52,994 nucleotides of DNA, from the NCBI RefSeq assembly GCF_024580145.1, contig NZ_JANINI010000008.1, positions 159,069 through 212,062 of the forward strand, in the 5' to 3' direction. Under the pieces are notes generated by a model. It was not told where the DNA came from. It worked only from the letters and a program-made list of their open reading frames with translations, and made no database searches. The translations under genes and the position numbers were made by a program. The stretch is from Methyloversatilis sp. XJ19-49. GTDB lineage: Bacteria > Pseudomonadota > Gammaproteobacteria > Burkholderiales > Rhodocyclaceae. Every line of letters starts with the position of its first letter. Within the stretch, counting starts at the first letter, position 1. Positions 32,317 to 42,313 of the stretch are shown here, one piece after another.

Positions 32317-32682
32317 ATGGGCATCGTTTTTTCAGTCGTACTTTCGATCCACGTTCTGGTCGGAATTGCCGTGATCGTTCTTGTGCTTCTGCAGCATGGC
32401 AAGGGCGCCGACATGGGTGCCGCGTTCGGCGGTGGTGCATCGGGCAGCCTGTTCGGCTCGTCGGGTTCGGCCAACTTCCTCAGTCGCGCCACCGGCGCGC
32501 TGGCTGCCGTGTTCTTCTGCACCAGTCTCGCGCTGAGCTACATCGCGACCAATCAGCCGCGCTCTGGCGCGAGTTCGGTCATCGACGCTGCCAAGAGTGT
32601 GACGGTTCCTGCCGCACCGGCTGTGCCTCAGGCCCCGGAAGCGCAGAATCCCGATTCGAAGGCTGCCGATATCCCCAAGTAG
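32317..32682 (+). CDS. secG: Protein-export membrane protein SecG
   Basis: Auxiliary subunit of the SecYEG translocon in the inner membrane. The 121-residue protein has two membrane helices (about 3-24 and 54-74). Between them is the SecG-typical loop LLQHGKGADMGAAFGGGASGSLFGSSGSANFLSRAT, followed by a Pro/Ala-rich cytoplasmic tail (PAAPAVPQAPEAQ). A ribosome site (GAGGTGA) 6 bases before the ATG supports the start. It lies 9 bases after tpiA. Confidence 0.96.
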   Translation: MGIVFSVVLSIHVLVGIAVIVLVLLQHGKGADMGAAFGGGASGSLFGSSGSANFLSRATGALAAVFFCTSLALSYIATNQPRSGASSVIDAAKSVTVPAAPAVPQAPEAQNPDSKAADIPK

Positions 32683-32694
32683 GTTTCGGCTGAT

Positions 32695-32724
32695 GTGAAA
32701 CGCGCTATACTCCGCGCGTTTCAC
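32695..32724 (+). promoter_or_regulatory. Perfect 10-bp inverted repeat around the probable nuo -10 box
   Basis: GTGAAACGCG (32695-32704) and CGCGTTTCAC (32715-32724) are exact complements around a 10-base centre that contains TATACT (32706-32711), a good -10. The -35 is weak (TTTCGG, 32684-32689). No T-run follows, so a terminator for secG is unlikely. An operator for a dimeric regulator over the nuo promoter is the simplest reading. The remaining 104 bases to nuoA hold no RNA gene that I can see. Confidence 0.6.
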
Positions 32725-32828
32725 GCTGCAGTGCAACGTGATGCAGGGTCCATCCGGCCCTGCGTCGATGCCGGCCCCGGACTACTCACCGTGTCGCCGG
32801 AACAGTTTTTACGCATGAACAACCCGTC

Positions 32829-33185
32829 ATGTTGATCGAATATTTCCCGGTCCTGCTGTTCATCCTGATCGGTGTCGCCTTTGGTTTCGTGCCGATGCTC
32901 GCCGGCAAGCTGGTCGGACCCAGTCGTCCCGACCCCGAAAAGCTATCCCCTTACGAATGTGGCTTCGAGGCGTTCGAAGATACGCGGATGAAGTTCGACG
33001 TCCGCTATTACCTCGTGGCCATCCTGTTCATCCTGTTCGACCTTGAAATCGCCTTCCTCTTCCCGTGGGCCATCGTGCTCGAAGAGATCGGCATGTTCGG
33101 TTTCGTGGCGATGATGATCTTCCTCGGCATCCTCGTTGTGGGGTTTGTCTACGAATGGAAGAAGGGCGCACTAGACTGGGAATGA
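32829..33185 (+). CDS. nuoA: NADH-quinone oxidoreductase subunit A
   Basis: Small membrane subunit of complex I at the hinge with the peripheral arm. The 118-residue protein has three helices (about 5-27, 62-83, 88-110) and the hallmark [34 protein letters not shown] loop. First gene of the nuoA-N operon. No clear ribosome site precedes it; a six-codon open frame (ATG at 32815, stop at 32833-32835) overlaps the start and could couple translation. Confidence 0.97.
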   Translation: MLIEYFPVLLFILIGVAFGFVPMLAGKLVGPSRPDPEKLSPYECGFEAFEDTRMKFDVRYYLVAILFILFDLEIAFLFPWAIVLEEIGMFGFVAMMIFLGILVVGFVYEWKKGALDWE

Positions 33186-33235
33186 AGGCGCTGGCTGTTC
33201 CCCCGGTACTTGCAGTTTTTTCGACGGATTGAGCG

Positions 33236-33712
33236 ATGAGCATTGAAGGTGTACTGCAGGAAGGCTTCGTCACGACGCAACTGGACAAGCTGATCAACTG
33301 GACGCGTACAGGATCGCTGTGGCCGATGACATTCGGCCTGGCCTGTTGTGCCGTCGAGATGATGCAGGCCGGTGCGTCGCGCTATGACCTTGATCGCTTC
33401 GGCATCGTGTTCCGTCCCAGCCCGCGCCAGTCTGATCTGATGATCGTCGCCGGCACGCTGTGCAACAAGATGGCACCGGCGCTGCGCCGTGTTTATGACC
33501 AGATGCCCGAGCCACGCTGGGTGCTGTCGATGGGGTCATGCGCCAACGGCGGCGGTTACTACCATTATTCCTATTCCGTGGTGCGCGGCTGTGATCGCAT
33601 CGTGCCGGTGGATGTCTATGTGCCGGGCTGTCCTCCGACAGCCGAGGCGTTGATTTACGGTCTGGTGCAACTGCAGAACAAGATTCGTCGCACCAGCACG
33701 ATCGCGCGTTGA
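33236..33712 (+). CDS. nuoB: NADH-quinone oxidoreductase subunit B
   Basis: Carries cluster N2, which reduces quinone. The 158-residue protein has the four N2 ligand cysteines: the adjacent CC pair in [11 protein letters not shown] in [11 protein letters not shown], and C in [11 protein letters not shown]. Quinone-site residues around these motifs are intact. Length is normal for betaproteobacteria. Confidence 0.98.
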   Translation: MSIEGVLQEGFVTTQLDKLINWTRTGSLWPMTFGLACCAVEMMQAGASRYDLDRFGIVFRPSPRQSDLMIVAGTLCNKMAPALRRVYDQMPEPRWVLSMGSCANGGGYYHYSYSVVRGCDRIVPVDVYVPGCPPTAEALIYGLVQLQNKIRRTSTIAR

Positions 33713-33717
33713 ACATC

Positions 33718-34320
33718 ATGAGCTCACGGCTTGAATCCCTGCGCGAGTCATTGCTCGCGCAGTTCGGCGAACGCCTCCGGACAACGACGTCCGCGCTCGG
33801 CGAACTGACACTCGAAGTCGGTTCCGCCGACTACCACGACATTGCGCTCGCGCTGCGCGACCACGCGGACGTGCCGTTCGAACAACTGATCGACCTGTGC
33901 GGTATCGACTATTCGACGCATGCGACACGCTCGTCCGGCGCGCGCTACGCTGTGGTGTGCCACCTGATGTCGGTTGCGTCCAACCTGCGTCTTCGTCTGC
34001 GCGTGCTGATCCAGGACGACGATTTCCCGGTCATCGCGTCGGTGAACGACGTCTGGCCCGCCGCCAACTGGTTCGAGCGTGAGGCGTTCGACCTGTTCGG
34101 CATCATGTTCACCGGCCACGGCGACCTGCGCCGCCTGCTGACCGACTACGGATTCGTCGGCCATCCGTTCCGCAAGGATTTCCCGATTTCCGGTCATGTC
34201 GAAATGCGCTACGACCCGGATCAGAAGCGCGTCATCTATCAGCCGGTCAGCATCGCACCGCGCGAAGTCACGCCGCGCGTCGTGCGCGAAGAGAATTACG
34301 GGGACGTCGGTCATGGCTGA
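33718..34320 (+). CDS. nuoC: NADH-quinone oxidoreductase subunit C
   Basis: 30-kDa peripheral-arm subunit near the quinone site. The 200-residue protein has the family signature [43 protein letters not shown] (about 117-159). It is separate from NuoD here, unlike the fused NuoCD of enterobacteria. The ATG 5 bases after nuoB is preferred over a TTG overlapping the nuoB stop. Confidence 0.97.
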   Translation: MSSRLESLRESLLAQFGERLRTTTSALGELTLEVGSADYHDIALALRDHADVPFEQLIDLCGIDYSTHATRSSGARYAVVCHLMSVASNLRLRLRVLIQDDDFPVIASVNDVWPAANWFEREAFDLFGIMFTGHGDLRRLLTDYGFVGHPFRKDFPISGHVEMRYDPDQKRVIYQPVSIAPREVTPRVVREENYGDVGHG

Positions 34321-35566
34321 AATCCGCAACTACACGATGAACTTCGGGCCCCAGCATCCGGCGGCCCACGGTGTGCTGCGTCTGGTGCTCGAACTTGACG
34401 GCGAAGTCGTCCAGCGCGCCGATCCGCACATCGGCCTGTTGCATCGCGGCACCGAAAAGCTGGCCGAGACACGCACCTGGATCCAGAGCGTGCCGTACAT
34501 GGACCGGCTCGACTACGTGTCGATGATGTGCAACGAGCACGCCTACTGCATGGCGATCGAGAAGCTGCTGCAACTCGAGGTGCCGGAACGTGCGCAGTAC
34601 ATCCGCGTCATGTTCGACGAAATCACGCGCATCCTGAACCACCTGCTTTGGCTGGGCGCGCATGCGCTCGACGTCGGCGCGATGACGGTGTTCCTTTACG
34701 CCTTCCGCGAACGCGAAGACCTTATGGACGCCTACGAGGCCGTGTCCGGGGCGCGTCTGCATGCGGCGTATTACCGTCCGGGTGGCGTCTATCGCGATCT
34801 GCCCGATTCGATGCCGCAGTACGAGCTGAACAAGTTCAAGAATGCCGATGCCATCAAGCGGCTGAACGAGAACCGCAGCGGTTCGATGCTCGACTTCCTG
34901 CAGGATTTCACCGACCGTTTCCCGCGCTACGTCGATGAGTACGAAACGCTGCTCACCGACAACCGCATCTGGAAGCAGCGCCTGGTCGACATCGGCATCG
35001 TGACGCCTGAACGCGCCAAGGCGCTCGGCTTCACCGGCCCGATGCTGCGTGGTTCGGGCATCGCCTGGGATCTGCGCAAGAAGCAGCCGTATGAAGTGTA
35101 TGACCGCATGGATTTCGATATCCCGATCGGCACCAATGGCGACAGCTACGACCGCTATCTGGTGCGCATCGAGGAAATGCGCCAGTCCAACCGCATCATC
35201 CGTCAGTGCATCGACTGGCTGCGCGTCAATCCCGGCCCGGTCATCACCGACAACCACAAGGTGGCGCCGCCGTCGCGCGAAGCGATGAAGGGCAACATGG
35301 AAGAGCTGATCCACCACTTCAAGCTGTTCACCGAAGGCATCCATGTGCCGGAAGGCGAGTGCTATGCGGCGGTGGAACACCCGAAGGGCGAGTTCGGCAT
35401 CTATGCGGTGTCCGACGGCGCGAACAAGCCCTACCGGCTGAAGATTCGCGCCCCCGGTTTTGCGCATCTGGCCGCGATGGATGAAATGTCGCGCGGCCAC
35501 ATGATTTCCGACGTGGTCGCCATCATCGGCACGATGGACATCGTGTTCGGCGAGATTGACCGGTAA
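34313..35566 (+). CDS. nuoD: NADH-quinone oxidoreductase subunit D
   Basis: 49-kDa subunit that forms the quinone cavity with NuoB. The 417-residue protein starts [31 protein letters not shown], the family signature including the quinone-site His. It continues with [10 protein letters not shown] and ends [18 protein letters not shown]. It overlaps nuoC by 8 bases, so translation is coupled; a longer frame inside nuoC is rejected. Confidence 0.98.
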   Translation: MAEIRNYTMNFGPQHPAAHGVLRLVLELDGEVVQRADPHIGLLHRGTEKLAETRTWIQSVPYMDRLDYVSMMCNEHAYCMAIEKLLQLEVPERAQYIRVMFDEITRILNHLLWLGAHALDVGAMTVFLYAFREREDLMDAYEAVSGARLHAAYYRPGGVYRDLPDSMPQYELNKFKNADAIKRLNENRSGSMLDFLQDFTDRFPRYVDEYETLLTDNRIWKQRLVDIGIVTPERAKALGFTGPMLRGSGIAWDLRKKQPYEVYDRMDFDIPIGTNGDSYDRYLVRIEEMRQSNRIIRQCIDWLRVNPGPVITDNHKVAPPSREAMKGNMEELIHHFKLFTEGIHVPEGECYAAVEHPKGEFGIYAVSDGANKPYRLKIRAPGFAHLAAMDEMSRGHMISDVVAIIGTMDIVFGEIDR

Positions 35567-35584
35567 GAGATCGATGAGTGATCG

Positions 35585-36082
35585 ATGAGCATGGACAGAA
35601 TGACTTTCACGCTGACTGAAGCGTCGTGCGCGGCGATCGACCGCGAAGTCGCGAAGTATCCCGAAGGCCAGGCCATTTCGGCCGTCATGGCCGGCCTGCG
35701 CATTGCGCAGGAACAGAATGGCTGGCTGTCGCCGGACGCGATCGAAGCGGTGGCGCAGCACCTACGCATTCCGCCGATGGCGGCGATGGAGGTGGCGACC
35801 TTCTACAACATGTACGACGTTAAGCCGGTCGGCCGCTGGAAGGTCACCGTCTGCACCAATCTGCCCTGTGCGCTGTCGGGCGGCGAGCAGGCGGCCGAGT
35901 ACGTGCAGGAAAAGCTCGGCATCGGCTTCAACGAAACCACGCCGGACGGCCGGTTCACGCTGAAGGAAGGCGAATGCATGGGCGTCTGCGGTGACGCCCC
36001 GGCCATCATCGTCAACAACACGCGTCTGTGCAGCTGGATGACCCGCGAACGCATCGACGCCCTGCTGGACGAACTCAAATGA
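35585..36082 (+). CDS. nuoE: NADH-quinone oxidoreductase subunit E
   Basis: 24-kDa subunit of the NADH-dehydrogenase module, carrying [2Fe-2S] cluster N1a. The 165-residue thioredoxin-like protein has the ligand cysteines in [11 protein letters not shown] and [13 protein letters not shown] helical N-terminal domain (about 15-75) includes VATFYNMY. Its stop overlaps the nuoF start (ATGA). Confidence 0.98.
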   Translation: MSMDRMTFTLTEASCAAIDREVAKYPEGQAISAVMAGLRIAQEQNGWLSPDAIEAVAQHLRIPPMAAMEVATFYNMYDVKPVGRWKVTVCTNLPCALSGGEQAAEYVQEKLGIGFNETTPDGRFTLKEGECMGVCGDAPAIIVNNTRLCSWMTRERIDALLDELK

Positions 36083-37413
36083 ATGCCGCGACCGAACTGC
36101 CCGTGATCCTGCTTGCAGGACTGGATGGCGACCGGACCTGGGGTCTGGCCGACTACGTGAAGCGTGGCGGTTACGCCGCCCTGCGCAAGATTCTCGAAAC
36201 CGGCATGACGCAGGAACAGGTCATTGCCGAGGTCAAGAAATCGGACCTGCGCGGCCGCGGCGGTGCAGGTTTTCCGACCGGGCTGAAGTGGAGCTTCATG
36301 CCGCGCCAGTTCCCGATGGACAAATACGTCGTGTGCAATTCCGACGAAGGCGAACCGGGCACGTTCAAGGACCGCGACCTGCTGCGCTACAACCCGCACA
36401 TGGTCATCGAAGGCATGATCATCGCCGGTTTCGCGATGGGTTGCAGCCGCGGCTACAACTACATCCACGGCGAAGTGTGGACCTTGTACACCCGCTTCGA
36501 AGAGGCGCTCGCCGAAGCGCGCGCCGCAGGTTTCCTCGGCAGGAACATCATGGGCAAGGGCTTCGATTTCGAGCTGTTCGCCCACCATGGCTGGGGTGCC
36601 TACATCTGCGGCGAAGAAACCGCGTTGCTCGAATCGATCGAAGGCAAGAAGGGCCAGCCGCGCTTCAAGCCGCCGTTCCCGGCCAGTCACGGCCTGTACG
36701 GCAAGCCGACGACGATCAACAACACCGAAACCTTCGCGGCCATCCCGTGGATCATCGCCAACGGCGGCGAACAGTTCCTCGCGCTGGGCAAGCCGAACAA
36801 CGGCGGCACCAAGATCTTCTCGGTGTCCGGTCACGTCAATCGTCCGGGCGTGTATGAAATTCCGCTCGGCACGCCGTTCGCCACATTGCTCGACATGTGC
36901 GGCGGCATGCGCGGTGGGCGCAAGCTCAAGGCGGTCATTCCGGGCGGCTCGTCGGCACCGGTGCTGCCGGCCGACGTCATGATGGACTGCACGATGGATT
37001 ACGACGCCATCGCCAAGGCCGGCTCGATGCTGGGTTCAGGCGCGGTCATCGTGATCGACGAAAGCGCCTGCATGGTGAAGTCGCTCGAGCGCCTGTCCTA
37101 TTTCTATCACGAGGAATCGTGCGGCCAATGCACGCCGTGTCGCGAAGGCACCGGCTGGCTGTACCGCATGGTGCATCGCATCGAGCACGGTCAGGGCCGT
37201 CCGGACGACCTCGATGTACTCGACAACGTCGCCACCAATATCGCCGGCCGCACCATCTGCGCGCTGGGCGACGCGGCGGCGCTGCCGGTCAAGAGCTTCA
37301 TCAAGCATTTCCGCTCCGAGTTCGAATATCACATCGAACACAAGCGCTGCCTCGTCCCGGTCGACGTGCAGCGCGAAGGCAGCCGTATCTACGTGGACCA
37401 CGCAGCATGCTAG
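36079..37413 (+). CDS. nuoF: NADH-quinone oxidoreductase subunit F
   Basis: Binds NADH, FMN and cluster N3; the entry point for electrons. The 444-residue protein has the NADH/FMN loop [14 protein letters not shown] (about 58-71), [28 protein letters not shown], and the N3 ligands in [12 protein letters not shown] plus [12 protein letters not shown]. The chosen ATG overlaps the nuoE stop codon. Confidence 0.98.
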   Translation: MNAATELPVILLAGLDGDRTWGLADYVKRGGYAALRKILETGMTQEQVIAEVKKSDLRGRGGAGFPTGLKWSFMPRQFPMDKYVVCNSDEGEPGTFKDRDLLRYNPHMVIEGMIIAGFAMGCSRGYNYIHGEVWTLYTRFEEALAEARAAGFLGRNIMGKGFDFELFAHHGWGAYICGEETALLESIEGKKGQPRFKPPFPASHGLYGKPTTINNTETFAAIPWIIANGGEQFLALGKPNNGGTKIFSVSGHVNRPGVYEIPLGTPFATLLDMCGGMRGGRKLKAVIPGGSSAPVLPADVMMDCTMDYDAIAKAGSMLGSGAVIVIDESACMVKSLERLSYFYHEESCGQCTPCREGTGWLYRMVHRIEHGQGRPDDLDVLDNVATNIAGRTICALGDAAALPVKSFIKHFRSEFEYHIEHKRCLVPVDVQREGSRIYVDHAAC

Positions 37414-39734
37414 AGATCGAAATCGACGGCCAGAAGCTGGAAGTGCCGGACGGCAGCACGGTGATGGACGCCGCCAACCGTCTGGGCGTGCACATTCCGC
37501 ACTTCTGCTATCACAAGAAACTGTCCATCGCGGCCAATTGCCGCATGTGTCTGGTGCAGGTCGAGCGCGCGCCCAAGCCGTTGCCGGCGTGTGCCACGCC
37601 GGTCACCAATGGCATGAAGGTTCAGACGCATTCGGATCAGGCCATCACGGCGCAGAAGGGCGTGATGGAATTCCTGCTGATCAACCATCCGCTCGATTGC
37701 CCGATCTGCGATCAGGGCGGCGAGTGTCAGCTGCAGGATCTGGCGGTCGGCTACGGTGCCTCGGCGTCGCGCTATCAGGAAGAAAAGCGCGTCGTGTTCA
37801 ACAAGAATCTCGGACCGCTCATTTCGACCGACATGACGCGCTGCATCCACTGCACGCGCTGCGTCCGTTTCGGTCAGGAAATCGCCGGCGTCATGGAACT
37901 GGGCATGGCGAACCGCGGCGAGCATTCGGAAATCATGGCCTTCGTCGGCCACACCGTCGATTCCGAACTGTCCGGCAACATGATCGACCTGTGCCCGGTC
38001 GGTGCGCTGACTTCCAAGCCGTTCCGCTACTCGGCCCGCACCTGGGAACTGTCCCGTCGCAAGACCGTGAGTCCGCATGACAGCCTCGGCACCAATCTGG
38101 TGGTGCAGGTCAAGCATGACCAGGTCATGCGCGTGCTGCCGCTGGAAAACGAAGAGGTCAACGAGTGCTGGATTTCCGATCGCGACCGCTTCTCGTATGA
38201 AGCGCTGAACAGCGATCAGCGCCTGACCAAGCCGATGATCAAGCAGGACGGTCAGTGGCTTGAAGTCGACTGGCAGACCGCGCTTGAATATGTCGCCAAC
38301 GGGCTGCGTCGCGTAGCACGCGACCACGGCGCCGGCAAGATCGGCGTGCTGGCCGCGCCGTATTCAACCACCGAAGAACTGTATCTCGCCGGCCAGCTGG
38401 CACGCGGGCTGGGTGGCAATATCGATCACCGCCTGCGTCAGAGTGATTTTTCGCTCGACGGCAAGCTGTCCGGCGCACCGTGGCTGGGCATGAAGATCGC
38501 CGACGTGTCGAAGCTCGGCGCGGCCCTGGTGGTCGGCAGCTTCCTGCGCAAGGATCACCCGCTGATCGCCCAGCGCCTGCGTCAGGCCGCGCGCCACGGC
38601 ACCAAGGTCAGCGCGCTGGGTGTCGACGGCAGCGACTGGCTGATGACATTGCACGAACGCATCACCGTTGCCCCGGCTGCGATGGCGGCCGAACTGGCCT
38701 CGCTGGTGCGCGCTGCAGCGCAGATCCGCAGCGTCGCCGTGCCGGCAGGCGTCGACGCCAGTCCGGTGACGGATGCCGGGCTGCGCATTGCGCAGAGCCT
38801 CATCGATGAAGGCGAGGGCGGTCGTGCGATTTTCCTCGGCTCGGTCGTGCAACAGGCGACCAACGCCGCCGCACTGCATGCACTGGCGCAGACACTGGCC
38901 GACATCACCGGCGCACGGTTCGGCTATCTGGTCGAAGCGGCCAACAGCGTGGGGGCGCAGGTGGTGGGCGCGCAATCGGGCCTGAATGCGCGCGACATGC
39001 TCGCGGCCGGTCTGCACGCCGTGGTGCTGCTCAATACCGAACCGGAGGTGGATTCCGCGAATCCGCCCGCCGCACTTGCAGCGCTGAAGGCAGCCGATAC
39101 GGTCATCGTGATGTCGCCGTTCAGGACGGGTCTGGATTACGCCGACTGCCTGCTGCCGATTTCGCCCTTTACCGAAACGTCCGGCACCTATGTGAGTTGC
39201 GAAGGCCGCATTCAGAGCTTCCATGCCGTCGTGCGCCCGAGGGGTGACACGCGGCCGGCGTGGAAGGTGCTGCGTGTGCTGGGCAGCCTGCTTGAATTGC
39301 CGGGCTTCGATTTCGACACGTCGGAAGCCGTGCGTGACAAGGCGCTGTCCGGTGCAAGCTGCTGGCTGCCCGATGCGGCATTGGGCAATGTGGCGACCGG
39401 CGTCAGTCTGACCGGCGCCCCGGCGGCGACCGGGCTGCAGCGCGTTGCGGACTTCCCGATCTACCGCAATGACGCCACGGTGCGTCGTGCGCCCGCGCTG
39501 GCTGCCGCGCGCGACTCGGCGGTGCCGGTTGCCCGCATGCACAGCGCGACGGCTGCGCAGTTCGGTCTGGCGGCCGGCAAGCGGGTGCGCCTGCACGGAG
39601 CGGCGTCGTCCTGCGAACTGGATCTGGCACTCGATGACACGGTGCCGGCCGATTGTGTCCGTGTGGCGGCCGGCTGGCCGCAGACGGCAACACTGGGCAG
39701 CCTGACGGGCACCCTGACAGCGGAGGCGGTGTAA
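37407..39734 (+). CDS. nuoG: NADH-quinone oxidoreductase subunit G
   Basis: Large iron-sulfur subunit of the NADH module. The 775-residue protein has a ferredoxin domain with N1b ligands ([16 protein letters not shown], then a later C). The N5 site is [14 protein letters not shown] and the N4 site is CIHCTRC with LCPVGAL. A molybdopterin-oxidoreductase-like region without cofactor follows. All four Cys of cluster N7 found in E. coli are replaced (the region after LCPVGAL reads [11 protein letters not shown] and WISDRDRF), so N7 is absent, as in many non-enteric enzymes. Starts inside the end of nuoF. Confidence 0.97.
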   Translation: MLEIEIDGQKLEVPDGSTVMDAANRLGVHIPHFCYHKKLSIAANCRMCLVQVERAPKPLPACATPVTNGMKVQTHSDQAITAQKGVMEFLLINHPLDCPICDQGGECQLQDLAVGYGASASRYQEEKRVVFNKNLGPLISTDMTRCIHCTRCVRFGQEIAGVMELGMANRGEHSEIMAFVGHTVDSELSGNMIDLCPVGALTSKPFRYSARTWELSRRKTVSPHDSLGTNLVVQVKHDQVMRVLPLENEEVNECWISDRDRFSYEALNSDQRLTKPMIKQDGQWLEVDWQTALEYVANGLRRVARDHGAGKIGVLAAPYSTTEELYLAGQLARGLGGNIDHRLRQSDFSLDGKLSGAPWLGMKIADVSKLGAALVVGSFLRKDHPLIAQRLRQAARHGTKVSALGVDGSDWLMTLHERITVAPAAMAAELASLVRAAAQIRSVAVPAGVDASPVTDAGLRIAQSLIDEGEGGRAIFLGSVVQQATNAAALHALAQTLADITGARFGYLVEAANSVGAQVVGAQSGLNARDMLAAGLHAVVLLNTEPEVDSANPPAALAALKAADTVIVMSPFRTGLDYADCLLPISPFTETSGTYVSCEGRIQSFHAVVRPRGDTRPAWKVLRVLGSLLELPGFDFDTSEAVRDKALSGASCWLPDAALGNVATGVSLTGAPAATGLQRVADFPIYRNDATVRRAPALAAARDSAVPVARMHSATAAQFGLAAGKRVRLHGAASSCELDLALDDTVPADCVRVAAGWPQTATLGSLTGTLTAEAV

Positions 39735-40801
39735 TGGATGCGCTGCTGCAACCCGTGCAGGACCTGCTCGGCGCCGCCTGGCTGCCGGTATGGACCGTGG
39801 TCAAGATCTTCGCGATCATCCTGCCGCTGCTCGGCTGCGTGGCCTACCTGACGCTGGCCGAGCGAAAGATCATCGGCTGGATGCAGGTGCGCAATGGCCC
39901 GAACCGCGTCACCTTCTTCGGCATCAAGTTTCTCGGCGGTCTGGCGCAGCCGATCGCCGACGGCCTGAAGCTGCTGTTCAAGGAAATCGTGCTGCCGTCG
40001 GCATCGAGCAAGATGCTGTTCGTGCTGGCGCCGGTGCTCGCCCTTGCGCCATCGCTGGCCGCGTGGGCGGTGATCCCGTTCAGCGACGGCATGGTGCTGG
40101 CCGACATCAACGCCGGTCTGCTGTACATCATGGCCATCACGTCGATGGGGGTGTACGGCGTGATCATCGCCGGCTGGGCGTCGAATTCGAAGTACGCCTT
40201 CCTCGGCAGCCTGCGTTCCGCCGCGCAGATCGTCAGCTATGAAATTGCGATGGGCTTTGCACTGGTCACCGTGCTGATGGTGTCGCAGAGTCTGAATCTG
40301 TCGGACATCGTGCGCGGGCAGGGCGAAGGCATGTTCGCCGACATGGGTGTCGGCGTGCTGTCCTGGAACTGGCTGCCGCTGCTGCCGATGTTCGTCGTGT
40401 ATTTCATCGCCGGCGTGGCGGAAACGAATCGCTCGCCCTTCGACGTCGTAGAAGGCGAGTCGGAAATCGTCGCCGGTCACATGATCGAGTACTCGGGCAT
40501 GGCGTTCGCGCTGTTCTTCCTTGCCGAGTACGCGAACATGATCCTGATTGCCTGCCTCACGTCGATCATGTTCCTCGGCGGCTGGCTGTCGCCGGTGGGC
40601 TTCCTGCCCGACGGCATACTCTGGCTCGCCGCCAAGACCTCTTTCTGCCTGTTCTTCTTCCTGTGGCTGCGTGCGACGTTTCCGCGCTATCGCTACGACC
40701 AGATCATGCGTCTGGGCTGGAAGGTGTTCATTCCCGTCACCATCGTGTGGCTCGTGTTCATCGGCGGCTGGATGATGTCCCCGCTGTCGATCTGGAAGTG
40801 A
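39734..40801 (+). CDS. nuoH: NADH-quinone oxidoreductase subunit H
   Basis: Membrane subunit linking the quinone site to the proton-pumping arm. The 355-residue protein has about eight helices. Family motifs are [22 protein letters not shown] (about 36-57), [24 protein letters not shown], and [20 protein letters not shown] with conserved quinone-channel acids. The start overlaps the nuoG stop by one base. Confidence 0.98.
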   Translation: MDALLQPVQDLLGAAWLPVWTVVKIFAIILPLLGCVAYLTLAERKIIGWMQVRNGPNRVTFFGIKFLGGLAQPIADGLKLLFKEIVLPSASSKMLFVLAPVLALAPSLAAWAVIPFSDGMVLADINAGLLYIMAITSMGVYGVIIAGWASNSKYAFLGSLRSAAQIVSYEIAMGFALVTVLMVSQSLNLSDIVRGQGEGMFADMGVGVLSWNWLPLLPMFVVYFIAGVAETNRSPFDVVEGESEIVAGHMIEYSGMAFALFFLAEYANMILIACLTSIMFLGGWLSPVGFLPDGILWLAAKTSFCLFFFLWLRATFPRYRYDQIMRLGWKVFIPVTIVWLVFIGGWMMSPLSIWK

Positions 40802-40811
40802 AGGACGCGTC

Positions 40812-41300
40812 ATGGGATCGATGAAAGACATGTTTGGCGGTCTGATGCTGACCGAACTGCTGAAGGGCATGGCACTGACCGGCCGTCATCTGTTCGCTCG
40901 CAAGATCACCATCCAGTTTCCGGAAGAGAAGACGCCGCAGTCGCCGCGTTTCCGCGGCCTGCACGCGCTGCGCCGCTACCCGAACGGTGAAGAGCGCTGC
41001 ATCGCGTGCAAGCTGTGCGAAGCGGTGTGCCCGGCGATGGCGATCACGATCGAATCCGACCAGCGCGACGACGGTACGCGTCGTACCACGCGTTACGACA
41101 TCGATCTGACCAAGTGCATCTTCTGCGGTTTCTGCGAAGAAGCCTGTCCGGTGGACGCCATCGTCGAAACGCGTGTGCTCGAGTATCACGGCGAGAAGCG
41201 TGGCGACCTGTACTACACCAAGCAGATGCTGCTCGCGGTCGGTGACCGTTACGAAGGTCAGATCGCCAGCGACAGGGAAGCGGACTCGAAATACCGCTGA
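40812..41300 (+). CDS. nuoI: NADH-quinone oxidoreductase subunit I
   Basis: Carries the two [4Fe-4S] clusters N6a and N6b between NuoG and NuoB. The 162-residue protein has the two ferredoxin motifs [16 protein letters not shown] (about 67-82) and [16 protein letters not shown] (about 106-121). Its N-terminal amphipathic helix ([22 protein letters not shown]) lies on the membrane. Confidence 0.98.
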   Translation: MGSMKDMFGGLMLTELLKGMALTGRHLFARKITIQFPEEKTPQSPRFRGLHALRRYPNGEERCIACKLCEAVCPAMAITIESDQRDDGTRRTTRYDIDLTKCIFCGFCEEACPVDAIVETRVLEYHGEKRGDLYYTKQMLLAVGDRYEGQIASDREADSKYR

Positions 41301-41311
41301 CGGGTGCCGGT

Positions 41312-41326
41312 CCGCGCGGTGCGCGG
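41312..41326 (+). promoter_or_regulatory. Hairpin between nuoI and nuoJ
   Basis: CCGCGC (41312-41317) and GCGCGG (41321-41326) are perfect complements around GGT, in a 64-base gap within an otherwise tight operon. It has no T-run. It may be an RNA processing or stability element at the boundary between the peripheral-arm and membrane-arm genes. Confidence 0.4.
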
Positions 41327-41364
41327 GCGGTGCTTCAGGGAACGGACAAGAACGACACATATAG

Positions 41365-41970
41365 ATGATGGATTTCCATACCGCAGTCTTCTACTTTCTC
41401 GCCACGATTCTTGTGCTGGCGTCGCTGCGCGTGATCACCGCGCGCAACCCGGTGCACGCGGCGCTCTATCTCGTGCTGGCCTTCTTCACGGCGGGCGGCG
41501 TGTGGATGCTGCTGCGCGCCGAGTTTCTCGCCATCGCGCTGGTGCTGGTCTATGTCGGTGCGGTGATGGTGCTGTTCCTGTTCGTCGTGATGATGCTGGA
41601 CATCAACATCGAGCGGCTGCGTGAAGGCTTCTGGGCGAATCTGGTGCCCGGTCTGATAGTGGCCGGCCTGATGCTTGCCGAAATGGTGGCCGTGCTCGGT
41701 GCGCGCTACTTCTCGGCGGCCGGTGCGCCGGCGCCGGAAGCGCCGGGAGCCGACTACAGCAACACCAAGGAACTGGGCCGCCTGATCTACACCGAGTACG
41801 TGTATCCGTTCGAGCTGGCGGCAGTCATCCTGCTGGTGGCCATCATCGCCGCCATCGCGCTGACGATGCGCAAGCGCAAGGACACCAAGTTCCAGGACCC
41901 GGCGAAGCAGATCGCGGTGCGTCGCGAAGACCGCATACGTCTGGTGTCGATGCCGGCCGAAAAAGACTGA
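41365..41970 (+). CDS. nuoJ: NADH-quinone oxidoreductase subunit J
   Basis: Membrane subunit at the quinone-site end of the proton arm. The 201-residue protein has five predicted helices, with family segments [51 protein letters not shown] (about 29-80) including the pi-bulge helix. The C-terminus is charged. Two ATG codons in a row open the gene; the first is used. Confidence 0.97.
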   Translation: MMDFHTAVFYFLATILVLASLRVITARNPVHAALYLVLAFFTAGGVWMLLRAEFLAIALVLVYVGAVMVLFLFVVMMLDINIERLREGFWANLVPGLIVAGLMLAEMVAVLGARYFSAAGAPAPEAPGADYSNTKELGRLIYTEYVYPFELAAVILLVAIIAAIALTMRKRKDTKFQDPAKQIAVRREDRIRLVSMPAEKD

Positions 41971-41987
41971 GAAAAGAAGCGCACGAC

Positions 41988-42308
41988 ATGACATCACTGC
42001 TCTCCCTATCGCTGTCCCACTTCCTCGTGCTGGGCGCGCTGCTGTTCGCGATCAGCGTCGTCGGCATCTTCCTGAACCGGAAGAACCTCATCGTGCTGCT
42101 GATGGCGATCGAACTGATGCTGCTGGCGGTGAACATGAATTTCGTCGCCTTCTCGCATTACCTGGGCGATCCGTCCGGCCAGATCTTCGTTTTCTTCATC
42201 CTCACCGTAGCCGCCGCGGAATCCGCGATCGGGCTGGCCATCCTCGTGGTGCTGTTCCGCAATCTGAACACCATCCACGTCGATGATCTCGACAGCCTGA
42301 AAGGTTGA
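41988..42308 (+). CDS. nuoK: NADH-quinone oxidoreductase subunit K
   Basis: Three-helix MrpC-like membrane subunit with conserved Glu residues in the proton path ([15 protein letters not shown], about 43-57, and [13 protein letters not shown], about 72-84). The 106-residue protein has [27 protein letters not shown] near its start. Length is about 5 residues more than the usual 101, depending on the ATG used. Confidence 0.97.
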   Translation: MTSLLSLSLSHFLVLGALLFAISVVGIFLNRKNLIVLLMAIELMLLAVNMNFVAFSHYLGDPSGQIFVFFILTVAAAESAIGLAILVVLFRNLNTIHVDDLDSLKG

Positions 42309-42313
42309 GCGAC

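Noticed and set aside
32725-32828. tRNA gene between secG and nuoA, common at this spot in relatives
   Set aside because: No cloverleaf, TTCGA-type T-loop or CCA end could be assembled.
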